DNA of 64,000 nucleotides from an uncultured Acetatifactor sp. (GCA_910587555.1 CAJULV010000010.1:8016-72015); one strand, 5' to 3'; shown: positions 9,214-18,778, numbered from the stretch's first letter. Notes: generated by a model from the letters alone, not told the origin. Translations and numbers: made by a program.

Positions 9214-9909
9214 TCAATCTGCATCCTGTATCATGGAATGCAGTTTTGCAATGGCCCTGTCAATTCCGCCTACCTCGTCAATAATCCCCCGTTTCACAGC
9301 CTCTTCTCCGACCAGAATGGTTCCCACATCCTTCGTCAGGACACCTGTCTCCATCATCAGGCTCTCAAGCGTGCTCTTGTCTATTCTGCAGTGACTGCAT
9401 ACAAAGCCTGTGATACGGTCCTGAATCAATTTAAAATATTCAAAGGTCTGCGGCACCCCTATCACCATTCCGCTCATCCGCACCGGATGAATTACCATTG
9501 TGCCGGTGGGTACAATGTAGGAATAATCCGTACTCACTGCAATCGGTACGCCTATAGAATGACTCCCTCCAAGCACCAGAGATACGGTGGGCTTGCTCAA
9601 AGAGCCAATCATTTCCGCAATCGCCAGCCCCGCCTCCACATCACCGCCCATGGTATTCAAGAGTACCAACACCCCCTGTATGTCCTTGCTGTCCTCTATG
9701 GCTGCCAGGCTGGGCAATATATGCTCATACTTGGTGGTCTTGGAATTATTTGACAGATTTTCATGCCCCTCAACTTCTCCGATAATGGAAATGAGATGAA
9801 TATTTCCCAGTTTCCCGCTGTCATCCAGCGTCACCTGGCCAGTCTGCTCTATTCTTTCGTCCTGATGCTCTTCTTTCTCTATCTTCCTGTCACCTTTCTG
9901 CTCAGACAT
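9214..9909 (-). CDS. ClpP-class serine protease (TepA-like)
   Basis: 231 aa ClpP-fold protein of the TepA/YmfB type found beside ftsK/spoIIIE in Firmicutes. The first 40 residues are charged and non-conserved in appearance. The GGDVEAGLAIAEMI helix, the Ser of GGSHSIG and the His of MVIHP match the ClpP catalytic serine and histidine. Asp in the TKDVGTIL segment is a candidate for the third residue, and the IIDEVGG end is ClpP-like. No signal peptide. Probable role in quality control or membrane-linked proteolysis; substrates are unknown. Upstream of ftsK, on the same strand, with a separate promoter between them. Confidence 0.85.
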   Translation of the reverse strand: MSEQKGDRKIEKEEHQDERIEQTGQVTLDDSGKLGNIHLISIIGEVEGHENLSNNSKTTKYEHILPSLAAIEDSKDIQGVLVLLNTMGGDVEAGLAIAEMIGSLSKPTVSLVLGGSHSIGVPIAVSTDYSYIVPTGTMVIHPVRMSGMVIGVPQTFEYFKLIQDRITGFVCSHCRIDKSTLESLMMETGVLTKDVGTILVGEEAVKRGIIDEVGGIDRAIAKLHSMIQDAD

Positions 9910-10083
9910 TCCGTTCTCCTTCTCTCAAAACGTCAGATTTTCCCGGCTGCCCTCCTGCCCATTGTGACCGCGTGTTTTCCGCAGACAGAATCCTGTTTTC
10001 AGAAAGCAGACCAGGGAGCGCTCCGCCTTTTCCGCTTCTGCACTCCCTGTTAGCATATCCTGAAATTTGATTTTTACACCTGC

Positions 10084-11649
10084 TTATACATCAAAATCGT
10101 CGTTTTCCTCAATCGGATAGTCAAAATCGTCGTCGTTGGAAATCTCCAAAGAATAATCCAGCACCCGTTTTACATGTTTTTTCGGCAGCGGCAGCGGATT
10201 ATCCAGATACCGGACCTTCGGCGCTTCTTTTCCCGCAGCCGCCCCGGGCAATTCCCCGTACCGGCCCTCCTCATCCTGCCGCACCTCCCCTTCCATTGCG
10301 TCCTCCGAATCCGTACCGGACTCTTTTTCCAGTGCCGCACATGTCGGGATACCTTCCGTCAAACCTTCCGCAGCCGCCAAGTGGCTTCCTTCTCTTCCCC
10401 CAGCCGTCTCTGCGCAAATCCCCCGGAGGCTTTCCGCCGGAGCCGCACTGCAGATACAGGGCTTCAGGCCTGCTCCCGCCAGCATCGCAAAGATCAGATA
10501 CAGAGACTGGTAACCGGGCATCTCCTCCGTGTAGATTCCGAAGCAGATCGCCAGCATAACGGCACATGCAGCCCCAACATAGAGTGAATAATATTCCCTT
10601 CCCTTATCACACCAGAAGCTGAAGATCCCGAATGCCATCAGTCCGAATAGTCCCAGGCCCTCCCAAACAGAACCGGTCGGTCCCACGGTAAACGGCAGCC
10701 GGAAACCTTCCGATTGATACAGCGCAAACCATGCGCCGGCCACTCTCCGGAAATCTTTCCCGCTCATAAAGGCGTCCGCCCAGATAAAAGCCGCAAATCC
10801 CAAAATTGCCGCCCCCAGGCAGATCCCCACCGCCGTCACCCTTTTCCTGACGGAAATGCCGCCCGCCTGTTCCGAAAAAGCAATGGCGGCAGCCAGAATC
10901 AACAGCAACATTCCACCGATATCGATATAACAGCACAGCCCGGCCAGGATGCCTGCGAACACAAACGCCGGAAGGCGGAGCCTGCCTCCGCAAACCAGGT
11001 GTGTCAGCCACGCCGCGATTCCCAGAAAGAGAAAATACAGCGTCCCCGGCGAAAGCACCAATGCGCCCTGCACCATATACGGCGCGCACATACAGAACGT
11101 AAAGGTGACAAGGGCGGATATAACGCCCGAAAGCCTTCTCATGACAAAATACAGCACCAGGGAACCGGCAAGCTGCAGGCATATCTGGAGCCATATCCCG
11201 GCTGCGTACTGGTTCCCCAGAAAACGGAAGACAACATGCAGAAGCCTGACATAGAAATGCACCGCCCCGTGGACCGTCTGGGGAACGCTTTGCCCGACCA
11301 CAACCTCCGCCATTTCAAAATACAACGCAACCTCTTCCGCTTCCCCCACCCGGAGTACTCTCTGAAAACAGCCCAATACCAGAAGGCCTGCCGCCAGAAT
11401 TATCTCCGCTGCCAAAAGCACAGCAGGGTTCTTTTCCGCAAAAATAAAACGTGTCCCGGCTCCTTTATGCAGCAGGAATACAAGTGCCCCCACGATCCCC
11501 ATGTACAGGGCAGAGGCCAAAATTCCCCACCAGGCGGCAACACCCGTTTCCACGCAAAACATACTTCCCAGGCTGACCAGGGCAGTACCGGTGATAAGTG
11601 TATATACAGTCCATATCAGATAACTAAATGCATTCTTTTTCCAAGTCAT
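10084..11649 (-). CDS. Polytopic membrane protein, GT-C/GT39-like glycosyltransferase candidate
   Basis: 521 aa with about ten to eleven hydrophobic segments across residues 10-390. A long hydrophilic tail (about 395-521) contains an Ala/Glu-rich stretch and ends in a strongly acidic DFDYPIEENDDFDV. I see no definitive catalytic motif. An extracytoplasmic loop between TM3 and TM4, with a EVALYFEMAEVVVGQSVPQTVHG stretch following a membrane segment, fits the topology of GT-C transferases that use polyprenyl-phosphate sugars. The upstream gene is a DPM1/GtrB-like GT2, the enzyme type that makes such donors, which supports this reading by context only. The gap of 174 bp to the ClpP-like gene holds no clear terminator. 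Confidence 0.6.
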   Translation of the reverse strand: MTWKKNAFSYLIWTVYTLITGTALVSLGSMFCVETGVAAWWGILASALYMGIVGALVFLLHKGAGTRFIFAEKNPAVLLAAEIILAAGLLVLGCFQRVLRVGEAEEVALYFEMAEVVVGQSVPQTVHGAVHFYVRLLHVVFRFLGNQYAAGIWLQICLQLAGSLVLYFVMRRLSGVISALVTFTFCMCAPYMVQGALVLSPGTLYFLFLGIAAWLTHLVCGGRLRLPAFVFAGILAGLCCYIDIGGMLLLILAAAIAFSEQAGGISVRKRVTAVGICLGAAILGFAAFIWADAFMSGKDFRRVAGAWFALYQSEGFRLPFTVGPTGSVWEGLGLFGLMAFGIFSFWCDKGREYYSLYVGAACAVMLAICFGIYTEEMPGYQSLYLIFAMLAGAGLKPCICSAAPAESLRGICAETAGGREGSHLAAAEGLTEGIPTCAALEKESGTDSEDAMEGEVRQDEEGRYGELPGAAAGKEAPKVRYLDNPLPLPKKHVKRVLDYSLEISNDDDFDYPIEENDDFDV

Positions 11650-11688
11650 GTCAGCCTTCCCGGTTTCCCTGGCACTCTTCCCGTATGC

Positions 11689-12675
11689 TTATTTCTCCGC
11701 TGCTTTCCCTTCTCCCGAAAACGGATCCGCACTGCAGAGAACTTTTTCTATATTATAACGGGGCCTCTGCTTGACCTCAATGTAAATCTTCCCGATATAC
11801 TGTCCCACCATACCAATCGCCAGCAGCTGCAGCCCGCCCAGAAACCAGATGGACAGAATCAGGGAAGTCCACCCCGGCACTACATGGCCTGTACAATAAG
11901 AAATCAACGCATATATCAGTGCAAGCACGGAGGCAATGATAATCAAAAGCCCGATTCCCAGTATCATGCTGATGGGCTTTACACTGAATGAGGAAATCCC
12001 GTTAAAAGCCAGCGCAAGCATTTTTTTCAGCGGATATTTGGACTCTCCCGCCGCACGCTCCTTGCGATCATAATATACACAGTCCGTCTGATACCCGATC
12101 AGCGGCATCATCCCCCGCAGGAACAGATTCGTCTCCTTATATTTCGAGAATTCTTCCACTGCACGTCTGGACATTAAGCGAAAATCCGCATGGTTATATA
12201 CGGTTTTTACCCCCATCAGACCCATCAGCTTATAAAAAGCCTGTGCCGTGGTGCGCTTAAAAAAAGTATCCGTCTTCCGTTCCTTCCTGACGCCGTACAC
12301 AATGTCGCTCCCTGCATGAAATTTGTCAATCATTTCCTCAATGACATCCACATCATCCTGCAGGTCGGCATCTATGGAAATCGTTACATCGCTCCGCTCC
12401 ATGGCCGTGATCAGTCCCGCCGTCAGGGCAAACTGATGCCCCACATTCCCCGCCAGCTTGACGCCGCTTACCTGTACGGGATACGTTTTGTGTTCCTCCT
12501 CAATCAGGTCCCAGGTTTTGTCTTTACTGCCGTCATTTACAAACAGGATAAAGCTGTCGGAAGCTATTTTTCCGCTTTGAACCAGCCTGTCCAACACGCT
12601 GCGGAGCGCCTGAGAGGCAAGCTTCAGTACTTCCTCCTCGTTATAACAGGGAACCACAATTGCCAGTCTGTCCAT
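11689..12675 (-). CDS. GT2 family glycosyltransferase (DPM1/GtrB-like)
   Basis: 328 aa from the ATG at 12675, chosen because GGAAAGGAAC precedes it by about 5 nt; an upstream Met at 12708 lacks such a site. The N-terminal GT-A domain starts VVPCYNEEE, has NDGSKDKT near residue 50 and the metal-binding DADLQDD near 99. Two C-terminal TM segments (about 230-255 and 265-290) are typical of polyprenyl-phosphate glycosyltransferases that charge undecaprenyl phosphate with a sugar. It is 39 bp upstream of the GT-C-like membrane protein, its probable partner. The sugar is not identifiable. Confidence 0.85.
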   Translation of the reverse strand: MDRLAIVVPCYNEEEVLKLASQALRSVLDRLVQSGKIASDSFILFVNDGSKDKTWDLIEEEHKTYPVQVSGVKLAGNVGHQFALTAGLITAMERSDVTISIDADLQDDVDVIEEMIDKFHAGSDIVYGVRKERKTDTFFKRTTAQAFYKLMGLMGVKTVYNHADFRLMSRRAVEEFSKYKETNLFLRGMMPLIGYQTDCVYYDRKERAAGESKYPLKKMLALAFNGISSFSVKPISMILGIGLLIIIASVLALIYALISYCTGHVVPGWTSLILSIWFLGGLQLLAIGMVGQYIGKIYIEVKQRPRYNIEKVLCSADPFSGEGKAAEK

Positions 12676-12725
12676 AAATTGTTCCTTTCCGAAGTTTCTG
12701 CAGGCCATAAACCGTATACCGCAGC

Positions 12726-13457
12726 TTACTCCTCATCCCAGTTGTGGTAAACTGCCTGGACATCGTCATCGTCATCCAGCAGGTCAAGCGTCTTCTGCAG
12801 ATTCTTAATCGCAGTCTCATCGGTCAGGACCACATAATTCTGGGGAATCATGGTGACTTCCGCACTCAACATGGGAATTTTCGCATCCTCAAGTGCTTTT
12901 CGGACTTCCTCAAAATTGTCGGGATCCGTCAGTACCTCATAGCTGTCCTCTTCTTCGTTGAAATCCTCCGCTCCCGCATCCAGGGCCGTCATCATCAGGT
13001 CGTCCGCTTCCGCCTCGCATTCTTCCCTGTCTATGATAATCTGTCCCTTTTTGTCAAACATAAAGGACACGCAACCGGGCGTACCCACGTTTCCCTGTCC
13101 CTTCGTGAAGGCGCTTCTCACGTTGGCCGCCGTGCGGTTCTTATTGTCCGTCAGCGCGTCCACAATGATTGCGATTCCGTTGGGTCCGTATCCTTCGTAA
13201 GTCACATACTCGTAATTTACATTGCCCACATCCCCGGCCGCTTTCTTGATGCCTCTCTCAATGGTATCGTTTGGCATGTTGTTGGCCTTAGCCTTGGCAA
13301 CAACGGTTGCAAGCTTAAAGTTGTTATTCGGGTCCGGGCCGCCTTCCTTTACCGCCACGGCGATTTCCCTTCCTATAATGGTAAAAATCTTGCCCTTAGC
13401 CGCATCGTTCTTTTCCTTTTTATGCTTAATATTGGCAAACTTTGAATGTCCTGACAT
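12726..13457 (-). CDS. yebC: YebC/PmpR-family regulatory/translation factor
   Basis: 243 aa, normal family length. Starts MSGHSKFANIKHKK and contains the family-typical GPNGIAIIVDALTDN and KGQIII segments. Members have been described as DNA-binding regulators, and more recently as factors that help ribosomes through proline stretches; which applies here cannot be told from sequence. AAGGAG lies 7 nt before the ATG. It stands 69 bp after the CorC-like gene and 50 bp before the GT2 gene. Confidence 0.93.
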   Translation of the reverse strand: MSGHSKFANIKHKKEKNDAAKGKIFTIIGREIAVAVKEGGPDPNNNFKLATVVAKAKANNMPNDTIERGIKKAAGDVGNVNYEYVTYEGYGPNGIAIIVDALTDNKNRTAANVRSAFTKGQGNVGTPGCVSFMFDKKGQIIIDREECEAEADDLMMTALDAGAEDFNEEEDSYEVLTDPDNFEEVRKALEDAKIPMLSAEVTMIPQNYVVLTDETAIKNLQKTLDLLDDDDDVQAVYHNWDEE

Positions 13458-13526
13458 ACATTTTCTCCTTTTTCGCTCTGTTTATTTTCTGCCGTCCTCC
13501 GCTGAAACCGGACGGGCTTTATCATA

Positions 13527-14906
13527 TCACTTTTTATCTTCATCTTCAAGTGCCGGATCCGCTTCCGGCAGTTTCGTCACCGACACGCTTCGAATCATCT
13601 TATTTTCAACAGACAATATCTTGAAATGATAGCCGTGGTAATCTATGTCAAACTGCTCATCCGGTTCCGGTATTCTGTCCAGCCTGGAAATCAGGAAGCC
13701 GTTCAAAGTCTCAAACTCCTCATCCTCAAACGTAATCCCCAACCGTTTCTCCAGTTCCTCCAGGGGCGTCATCCCCTCAATGACATATTCGTTATTTCCC
13801 TTCTCCTCAATATGGTGGCTGATTTCATCATATTCATCCAGTATATTGCCGACAATTTCCTCCAGGATGTCCTCCATGGCCACAAGCCCGTCTGTCTGTC
13901 CGTACTCGTCCACAACAACCACCATCTGCTGCTTTCCTGCCTGCATCTCGCGGAACAGTTCGTCAATGTTCCTGGTACGCGGTATAAAAACGGGTTCCCG
14001 CATCAGCCCTTCCAGGTTTTTAAGAGGCGTATTTAAATTACCCGCATCAGCATGGTAGCGCAGGGCATCCTTTAAGTGCAGTATCCCGATGATATGGTCA
14101 ATATTTTCCTCGTAAACGGGATAGCGGCTGTTCTTTCCCTCCATCATAAAAGTAATGGCATCCCGCAGACTCATGTCCGCATCAATTGCCACGATACTCT
14201 TCCGGTTGGTCATGATGTCCTGGGCTTCCTTATCCCCAAATTCGAAGATATTGGAAATCATCTCCGCCTCGCTGGCCTGGATGACCCCCTGTTCATGACC
14301 TTCATTGACCATATTGATGATCTCTTCCTCCGTTACGTCTGTCTCGCCCGCATTTCCGTGAACGCCGAATATCCTCAGAATTGCCCTGGCCGTAATCCTG
14401 ACAAGCCCGGTAAAGGGCATCAGCACCTTCATCAGGATGTAAACCGGCGTAATACAGAAATAAGCCCACTTATCAGGCGCCCTTGCCGCTATTGTCTTTG
14501 GGAGCAGGACTCCCATGGTAAGCGTTATGTATAAAAGCAGCAGCGCGGATAGTATCGCCGCCAGAACCACTATCACTTCCGCCGGTACTGCCTTCAGCTT
14601 CAGCTGATGCTCTGCCACAAACTGCAGACCGCCGGACACATTCCCAAGCAGCAGTCCCAGATGCACCGCTCCGATCACGATATTGATCAGAATCGTAATC
14701 AGCTGCACGGTATCTTCATATTCCGCAGGATTGCTGATGATCATTTTTAACCTGATCGATTTCCTGTCCTTTTCCTCCTCGGCCCTCCTTTCCACCTCTT
14801 TCTCGTTCAGAGCGGCTATGGCCGCTCCGAAACCATAGAAAAACATGTCGATCAAAAGCAATGCTGCAAAGCAGATAATACTGGCAGTAGGCCCACCGTC
14901 ATCCAT
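13527..14906 (-). CDS. CNNM/CorC-HlyC family protein (DUF21, CBS pair, CorC domain)
   Basis: 459 aa from the ATG at 14906, which has GGAGG 10 nt upstream; a TTG 18 nt earlier overlaps that site and is unlikely. Domains in order: DUF21 membrane domain with about four TM segments (residues 1-175), paired CBS domains (about 200-325), and a CorC/HlyC domain (about 345-430). The family is linked to Mg2+ or other divalent cation export in bacteria; the old hemolysin label is not well supported. A promoter is seen at 14977-15005. Confidence 0.9.
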   Translation of the reverse strand: MDDGGPTASIICFAALLLIDMFFYGFGAAIAALNEKEVERRAEEEKDRKSIRLKMIISNPAEYEDTVQLITILINIVIGAVHLGLLLGNVSGGLQFVAEHQLKLKAVPAEVIVVLAAILSALLLLYITLTMGVLLPKTIAARAPDKWAYFCITPVYILMKVLMPFTGLVRITARAILRIFGVHGNAGETDVTEEEIINMVNEGHEQGVIQASEAEMISNIFEFGDKEAQDIMTNRKSIVAIDADMSLRDAITFMMEGKNSRYPVYEENIDHIIGILHLKDALRYHADAGNLNTPLKNLEGLMREPVFIPRTRNIDELFREMQAGKQQMVVVVDEYGQTDGLVAMEDILEEIVGNILDEYDEISHHIEEKGNNEYVIEGMTPLEELEKRLGITFEDEEFETLNGFLISRLDRIPEPDEQFDIDYHGYHFKILSVENKMIRSVSVTKLPEADPALEDEDKK

Positions 14907-14976
14907 TTTATTTCTTTCCTCCAAATTCCTTTCTTATTGTCTGTCTCCCGGACATTATCCGTGAAATACTCCCATA

Positions 14977-15005
14977 AATATACCATTTCCCGTTCCGTTC
15001 GTCAA
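14977..15005 (-). promoter_or_regulatory. Sigma-A-type promoter of the CorC-like gene
   Basis: TTGACG at 15005-15000, 17-nt spacer, TATATT at 14982-14977, minus strand, about 70 nt before the start codon. It partly abuts the end of the mazF-like gene. Confidence 0.65.
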
Positions 15006-15028
15006 GAAGGGGCTTAATCTCACCTGAA

Positions 15029-15370
15029 TTATGTATCCAGTTCCAGGCTGACCATCAATGCCCTGTTCACTCGCCGCATGATATCCCCGTCCAGATGGCA
15101 CACTTTGTCCTTAAGACGCTTTTTGTCAATGGTTCGAAGCTGCTCCAGCAGAACCACGGAATCTTTATCCATATCATACAGCGTAGAATTCAGTTCGATA
15201 TGCGTAGGCAGCTTCGCCTTGTTCATCTTGGAAGTAATTGCGGCACAGATGACCGTAGGGCTGTGCTTGTTGCCAATGTCATTCTGAATAATCAGCACCG
15301 GCCTGATACCGCCCTGTTCCGACCCGACCACCGGCCTGAGGTCCGCATAATATACATCTCCTCTTCTCAT
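15029..15370 (-). CDS. MazF/PemK-type endoribonuclease toxin (EndoA-like)
   Basis: 113 aa from the ATG at 15370, preceded by GGAGG at 5 nt; upstream in-frame Met codons give a non-homologous N-terminus. Starts MRRGDVYYADLRPVVGSEQGG, the MazF signature, with a conserved IQNDIGN and a LLEQLRTID segment. EndoA-type toxins cut mRNA at short sequences as part of type II toxin-antitoxin pairs. No antitoxin ORF precedes it: the 215 bp back to nnr has no credible gene. The nnr-mazF order is compatible with the conserved clostridial neighbourhood in which an antitoxin is often missing or far diverged. Confidence 0.88.
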   Translation of the reverse strand: MRRGDVYYADLRPVVGSEQGGIRPVLIIQNDIGNKHSPTVICAAITSKMNKAKLPTHIELNSTLYDMDKDSVVLLEQLRTIDKKRLKDKVCHLDGDIMRRVNRALMVSLELDT

Positions 15371-15585
15371 TTTGCCTCCAAATCCATTCCACAAAAAAGT
15401 TATTTGTAGGATAGTTTTACCAGTTTTGAGGGAGTTATTCACTGTAGGCCCTTTTTTCCGTCGGAAACCCGGGACAGGCATGAATCTCAAAAGGTTCCTT
15501 ATCCATTATATGAATGAATTTCAAAAAAGTTCCATTCTGCTGCCCGCAGTACGGCACTTTCGGCAAAAATCCGTATAATACAAGC

Positions 15586-17067
15586 TCACAATCCGACCGC
15601 TTCCGCCAGATCCCACGCCATACAGGCATACATTCCTTTTTCCCGGGATACCCTGTCGCCGGCCAGTCCATGAATATATGCACCCACGGCCGCCGCATCA
15701 AAGGCTTCCATTCCCTGGGCCAGCAGCCCCGCAATGACGCCGGCAAGCACATCTCCGCTGCCTGCGGTTGCCATACCGCAGTTGCCGGTGAGGTTCACGC
15801 AGAAGCCCCGGCCCTGCTTGCAGATAAAAGTCCTGGCGTCCTTCGCCGCCACCGTGGCATGAAGCAGCTCTGCCAGCTCTCTTCCGGTTCCCGGCAAATC
15901 TTCCTTGCACGCGGCTGCCGTCTTTCCCGTAAGCCTTGCCAGCTCGCCCACATGAGGCGTCAGTACTATCTGCCTGCCCGCTGCTCCCTGCTCCGCCAGA
16001 ATCCCCCTGAGTACGGCATCCTCAGACAGCAGGTTTAATCCGTCTGCATCTGCCAGCAGCGGCTTACCGCTGTTCCGAACCACCTCCTCCAGGCATTGCC
16101 GCGCCGCGCATCCTTTGCCCAGTCCCGGACCGATGGCAATGACATCCGCCCATTCCATCCCCTCTGTCAGAAACTCCCATGTTCCGAACAGCGCTTCCGG
16201 AACCGACTGCTGTATAATCGTTCTGTTTTCCGCAGGAGAAAGCACCTTCACCATGCCCGCACCAGCCCGGTAAGCGGCTCTTGCCGCCAGCACCGCCGCA
16301 CCGGCCATATTCATGCTTCCCGCCACCAAAAGCACCTTCCCGAAAGTTCCCTTGTTCCCTCCGCTGTCCCGCTTCGGCATCAGTGCCTGCGGATTCTCGT
16401 CATAAGCGTACATCTGCGGAACTTCCCCGTAAAAGCTTCTCTCGGAAATGCCAATCTCCGCCGTAACCACCTCCCCGGCATATCCGCATCCCGGATACAG
16501 CATCAGCCCCCTTTTACAGAATCCGAAAGTAACCGTTTTATCCGCCTTTACCGCACATCCCAGGACTTTCCCGGTATCGGAATCAATCCCGCTGGGAAGG
16601 TCCAGCGCAAGCTTCCACCCTTTCAAACCGTTAAAAATGCGCACGGACTCCCCGAATTCCCCAGACACCTCCCTGGTAAGCCCCACACCAAACAGCGCGT
16701 CCACCAGAACCGTATACGCCGTCCCCGCGGGTTTTTCCGTAAACGCCACCGGATAATTTCTCAAAATCGCCATCTGCTGCTTCCACTGCCCGGAAGCCCT
16801 CTCTCGATTTCCCACACACCAGACTTCCACCTGATATCCCTTTTCGGACAGAAGCCGCGATACAGCCAGCCCGTCTCCGCCGTTGTTGCCCGTCCCTGCC
16901 ATGACGAGTACGGATTTTCCGGCATTCTGCCCTGCACGATACCCTTCTGCCGCTTCCGCCGCCGCAAGGGCAGCCCGCTCCATCAGCACACAGGCCGGAA
17001 TACCGATTTTTTCTATTGTATTGTTGTCATACCGCCGCATCTCGGACGCAGACACCAGATATTTCAT
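15586..17067 (-). CDS. nnr: Bifunctional NAD(P)H-hydrate epimerase / ADP-dependent dehydratase
   Basis: 493 aa from the ATG at 17067, with AGGAG 12 nt upstream. The N-terminal YjeF_N epimerase (about residues 5-210) has AGTGNNGGDGLAVSRLL. The C-terminal ribokinase-fold dehydratase (about 220-490) ends with the diagnostic ATAGSGDVLAG. Repairs hydrated NADH and NADPH. The window's flanking rex gene senses NADH/NAD, but any regulatory link is inference. Confidence 0.95.
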   Translation of the reverse strand: MKYLVSASEMRRYDNNTIEKIGIPACVLMERAALAAAEAAEGYRAGQNAGKSVLVMAGTGNNGGDGLAVSRLLSEKGYQVEVWCVGNRERASGQWKQQMAILRNYPVAFTEKPAGTAYTVLVDALFGVGLTREVSGEFGESVRIFNGLKGWKLALDLPSGIDSDTGKVLGCAVKADKTVTFGFCKRGLMLYPGCGYAGEVVTAEIGISERSFYGEVPQMYAYDENPQALMPKRDSGGNKGTFGKVLLVAGSMNMAGAAVLAARAAYRAGAGMVKVLSPAENRTIIQQSVPEALFGTWEFLTEGMEWADVIAIGPGLGKGCAARQCLEEVVRNSGKPLLADADGLNLLSEDAVLRGILAEQGAAGRQIVLTPHVGELARLTGKTAAACKEDLPGTGRELAELLHATVAAKDARTFICKQGRGFCVNLTGNCGMATAGSGDVLAGVIAGLLAQGMEAFDAAAVGAYIHGLAGDRVSREKGMYACMAWDLAEAVGL

Positions 17068-17157
17068 TTTATATGCACACTCCTGCCGCTGTACCTTCCC
17101 TTTGCACAGCCTTGTCAATGTTTTTTCGGTTTCGGTTCACATCCCCTGTCCGGATGC

Positions 17158-17799
17158 TCACTTCTCTCCGGAATCCGGATGCTGCTGGTCTGGATTATAC
17201 TTCAGATCAAATATGTCAATCACCTCCGCGCCGAACACATCATGCATATAGGAATAAATCGCATGGTTCCGCTGTTCCATTTCCTGCTTTCTGACCAGCT
17301 TCTTCTTTAATTCAATACGAATTTCCGATACCCAATTTGCGATTTCCTGAATTTCTTCCGCGTTTTCCTTCATGGTGTCATAACAGCTGTCCATGGTTGC
17401 CAGCATCAGCTGAAAATTCGCCTGTTCAATCTGCTTCGGCAGATCCAGAAGCTCATCCTGCCGTCCCTCCAGCAATTCGTTGCACTCTTCCACCTTTGTC
17501 TTGTTCTGTTCGATTTTCCGGACATTTTCCGACTCCGCTTCCTGGCCCGCCTCGTCCATCAGGGAAACGATTTCCCCCATCAGCTTCTTTTTCAGTCTCT
17601 TGATATCCTTAATCTCATTGTTGAGCCTGCCCTGCTGCTTCAAAAGGATATTCAGCTGCTGCTCCAGTTCGGAAACTTCCTGCCTCTTCTCCTCTGAAAA
17701 AAGATGATACCACTTATTATCCAACGTGAGAATCGGGACTTTCTTGCCTTCCAGCGCCTGGGAAAAAGTCTCCTTCTGATTCCTGTCATTCCTGTCCAT
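17158..17799 (-). CDS. Coiled-coil protein of unknown function
   Basis: 213 aa, soluble, no signal or membrane segment. Residues about 25-115 and 150-180 are Glu/Lys/Gln-rich heptad-like helices (QQLNILLKQQGRLNNEIKD is an example). A short conserved-looking N-terminal strand reads VPILTLDNKWYHLF. The C-terminus contains VFGAEVIDIFDLKYNP. I do not recognise the family. It lies between rex and nnr on the same strand, with GGGAGG about 11 nt before the ATG. Confidence 0.7.
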   Translation of the reverse strand: MDRNDRNQKETFSQALEGKKVPILTLDNKWYHLFSEEKRQEVSELEQQLNILLKQQGRLNNEIKDIKRLKKKLMGEIVSLMDEAGQEAESENVRKIEQNKTKVEECNELLEGRQDELLDLPKQIEQANFQLMLATMDSCYDTMKENAEEIQEIANWVSEIRIELKKKLVRKQEMEQRNHAIYSYMHDVFGAEVIDIFDLKYNPDQQHPDSGEK

Positions 17800-17908
17800 C
17801 GTGTATGTAACCTCCCGTCAAATCTCCCCTTCACCGCCATAGCGCTTTTCTCAGGCCCTGTGGCGGCGCAGGTTTTCTTCTCTTCATCTTCTGCCGCATA
17901 CCGCGTTT

Positions 17909-18583
17909 TTACATTCCGCCCTCAGCCGCTTCCGCCGGATTCTGCCCTTTTCGGATATTGTAGGACAGTTTCATCAGGCTGTCCGACAGATGTACATTTT
18001 CCACCTGTATGCCTTCCGGAACGTTCAAATCCACATGGGCAAAATTCCAAATGGCGCGAATGCCCGTCCGAACCAGCTTCTCCGCCACGGGAACCGCTCC
18101 TGCCTTTGGTATGGTCAAAACCGCGATGTCAATATTATTCTCTCTGACAAACCGCTCCATCTCTTCCATAGGCATCACGGCAATTCCCCTGACATCCGTC
18201 CCAACCAGTTCGGGATTACAGTCGAACATCCCTCGAAAAATAAAGCCCCGCCTCTCAAAATTCAGATAATTCCCCAATGCACGGCCCAAATTTCCGGCAC
18301 CTACTATAATAAAATTATGTTGTCTGTCCAAGCCAAGTATTTTACCGATCTCATTATACAGGTATTCTACATTATAACCGTATCCCTGCTGCCCGAAACC
18401 GCCGAAATTATTGAAATCCTGCCGGATCTGGGATGCTGTTACCTTCATCAGGCCACTTAAGTCCTGCGATGATATCCTCTCCACTCCCTGGTCCTTCAGC
18501 TCGCCCAGATATCGGAAGTACCTGGGAAGGCGCCCGATGACAGCCTGTGATATTTCCTTCTCTTCCAAATCCTCTACCTCCAT
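17909..18583 (-). CDS. rex: Redox-sensing transcriptional repressor Rex
   Basis: 224 aa. An N-terminal winged helix (about residues 10-80) contains VTASQIRQDFNNFGGFGQQGYGY, the Rex recognition-helix signature. A Rossmann domain follows with IVGAGNLGRAL near residue 92. Rex represses fermentation and NADH-oxidising genes at low NADH/NAD ratio. The C-terminal extension after NIRKG is short and Ala-rich. Its own promoter is at 18616-18644. I did not find a clear TTGTTAA-N4-TTAACAA operator close to it. Confidence 0.95.
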   Translation of the reverse strand: MEVEDLEEKEISQAVIGRLPRYFRYLGELKDQGVERISSQDLSGLMKVTASQIRQDFNNFGGFGQQGYGYNVEYLYNEIGKILGLDRQHNFIIVGAGNLGRALGNYLNFERRGFIFRGMFDCNPELVGTDVRGIAVMPMEEMERFVRENNIDIAVLTIPKAGAVPVAEKLVRTGIRAIWNFAHVDLNVPEGIQVENVHLSDSLMKLSYNIRKGQNPAEAAEGGM

Positions 18584-18615
18584 TTATACATGGCAAAAGT
18601 TTCACCACTTTATTC

Positions 18616-18644
18616 ATCATAGCAAAATGTGAAATTCCTGTCAA
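18616..18644 (-). promoter_or_regulatory. Sigma-A-type promoter of rex
   Basis: TTGACA at 18644-18639, 17-nt spacer, TATGAT at 18621-18616, minus strand, about 30 nt before the rex start. A TTTCAC element in the spacer has an inverted GTGAAA partner about 25 bp downstream, at 18596-18601. This may be a binding site for an unknown factor. Confidence 0.75.
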
Positions 18645-18778
18645 TGATTTCCATCCGCCGAATTTTCGTCTGCGTGGCTACCCTGCCAGTCTCCCAAGGC
18701 GGTTCCGGCCGCCTGGCTGAAGCCGCCATCCGGTGCGGGCATGGGCAGAAGCATCCGTTCCGAAAGCCTGTTTTCCGC

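Noticed and set aside
10714..11991. 425-codon plus-strand frame opposite the GT-C-like gene
   Set aside because: Antisense shadow rich in Arg/His/Pro; no domain and no start site.
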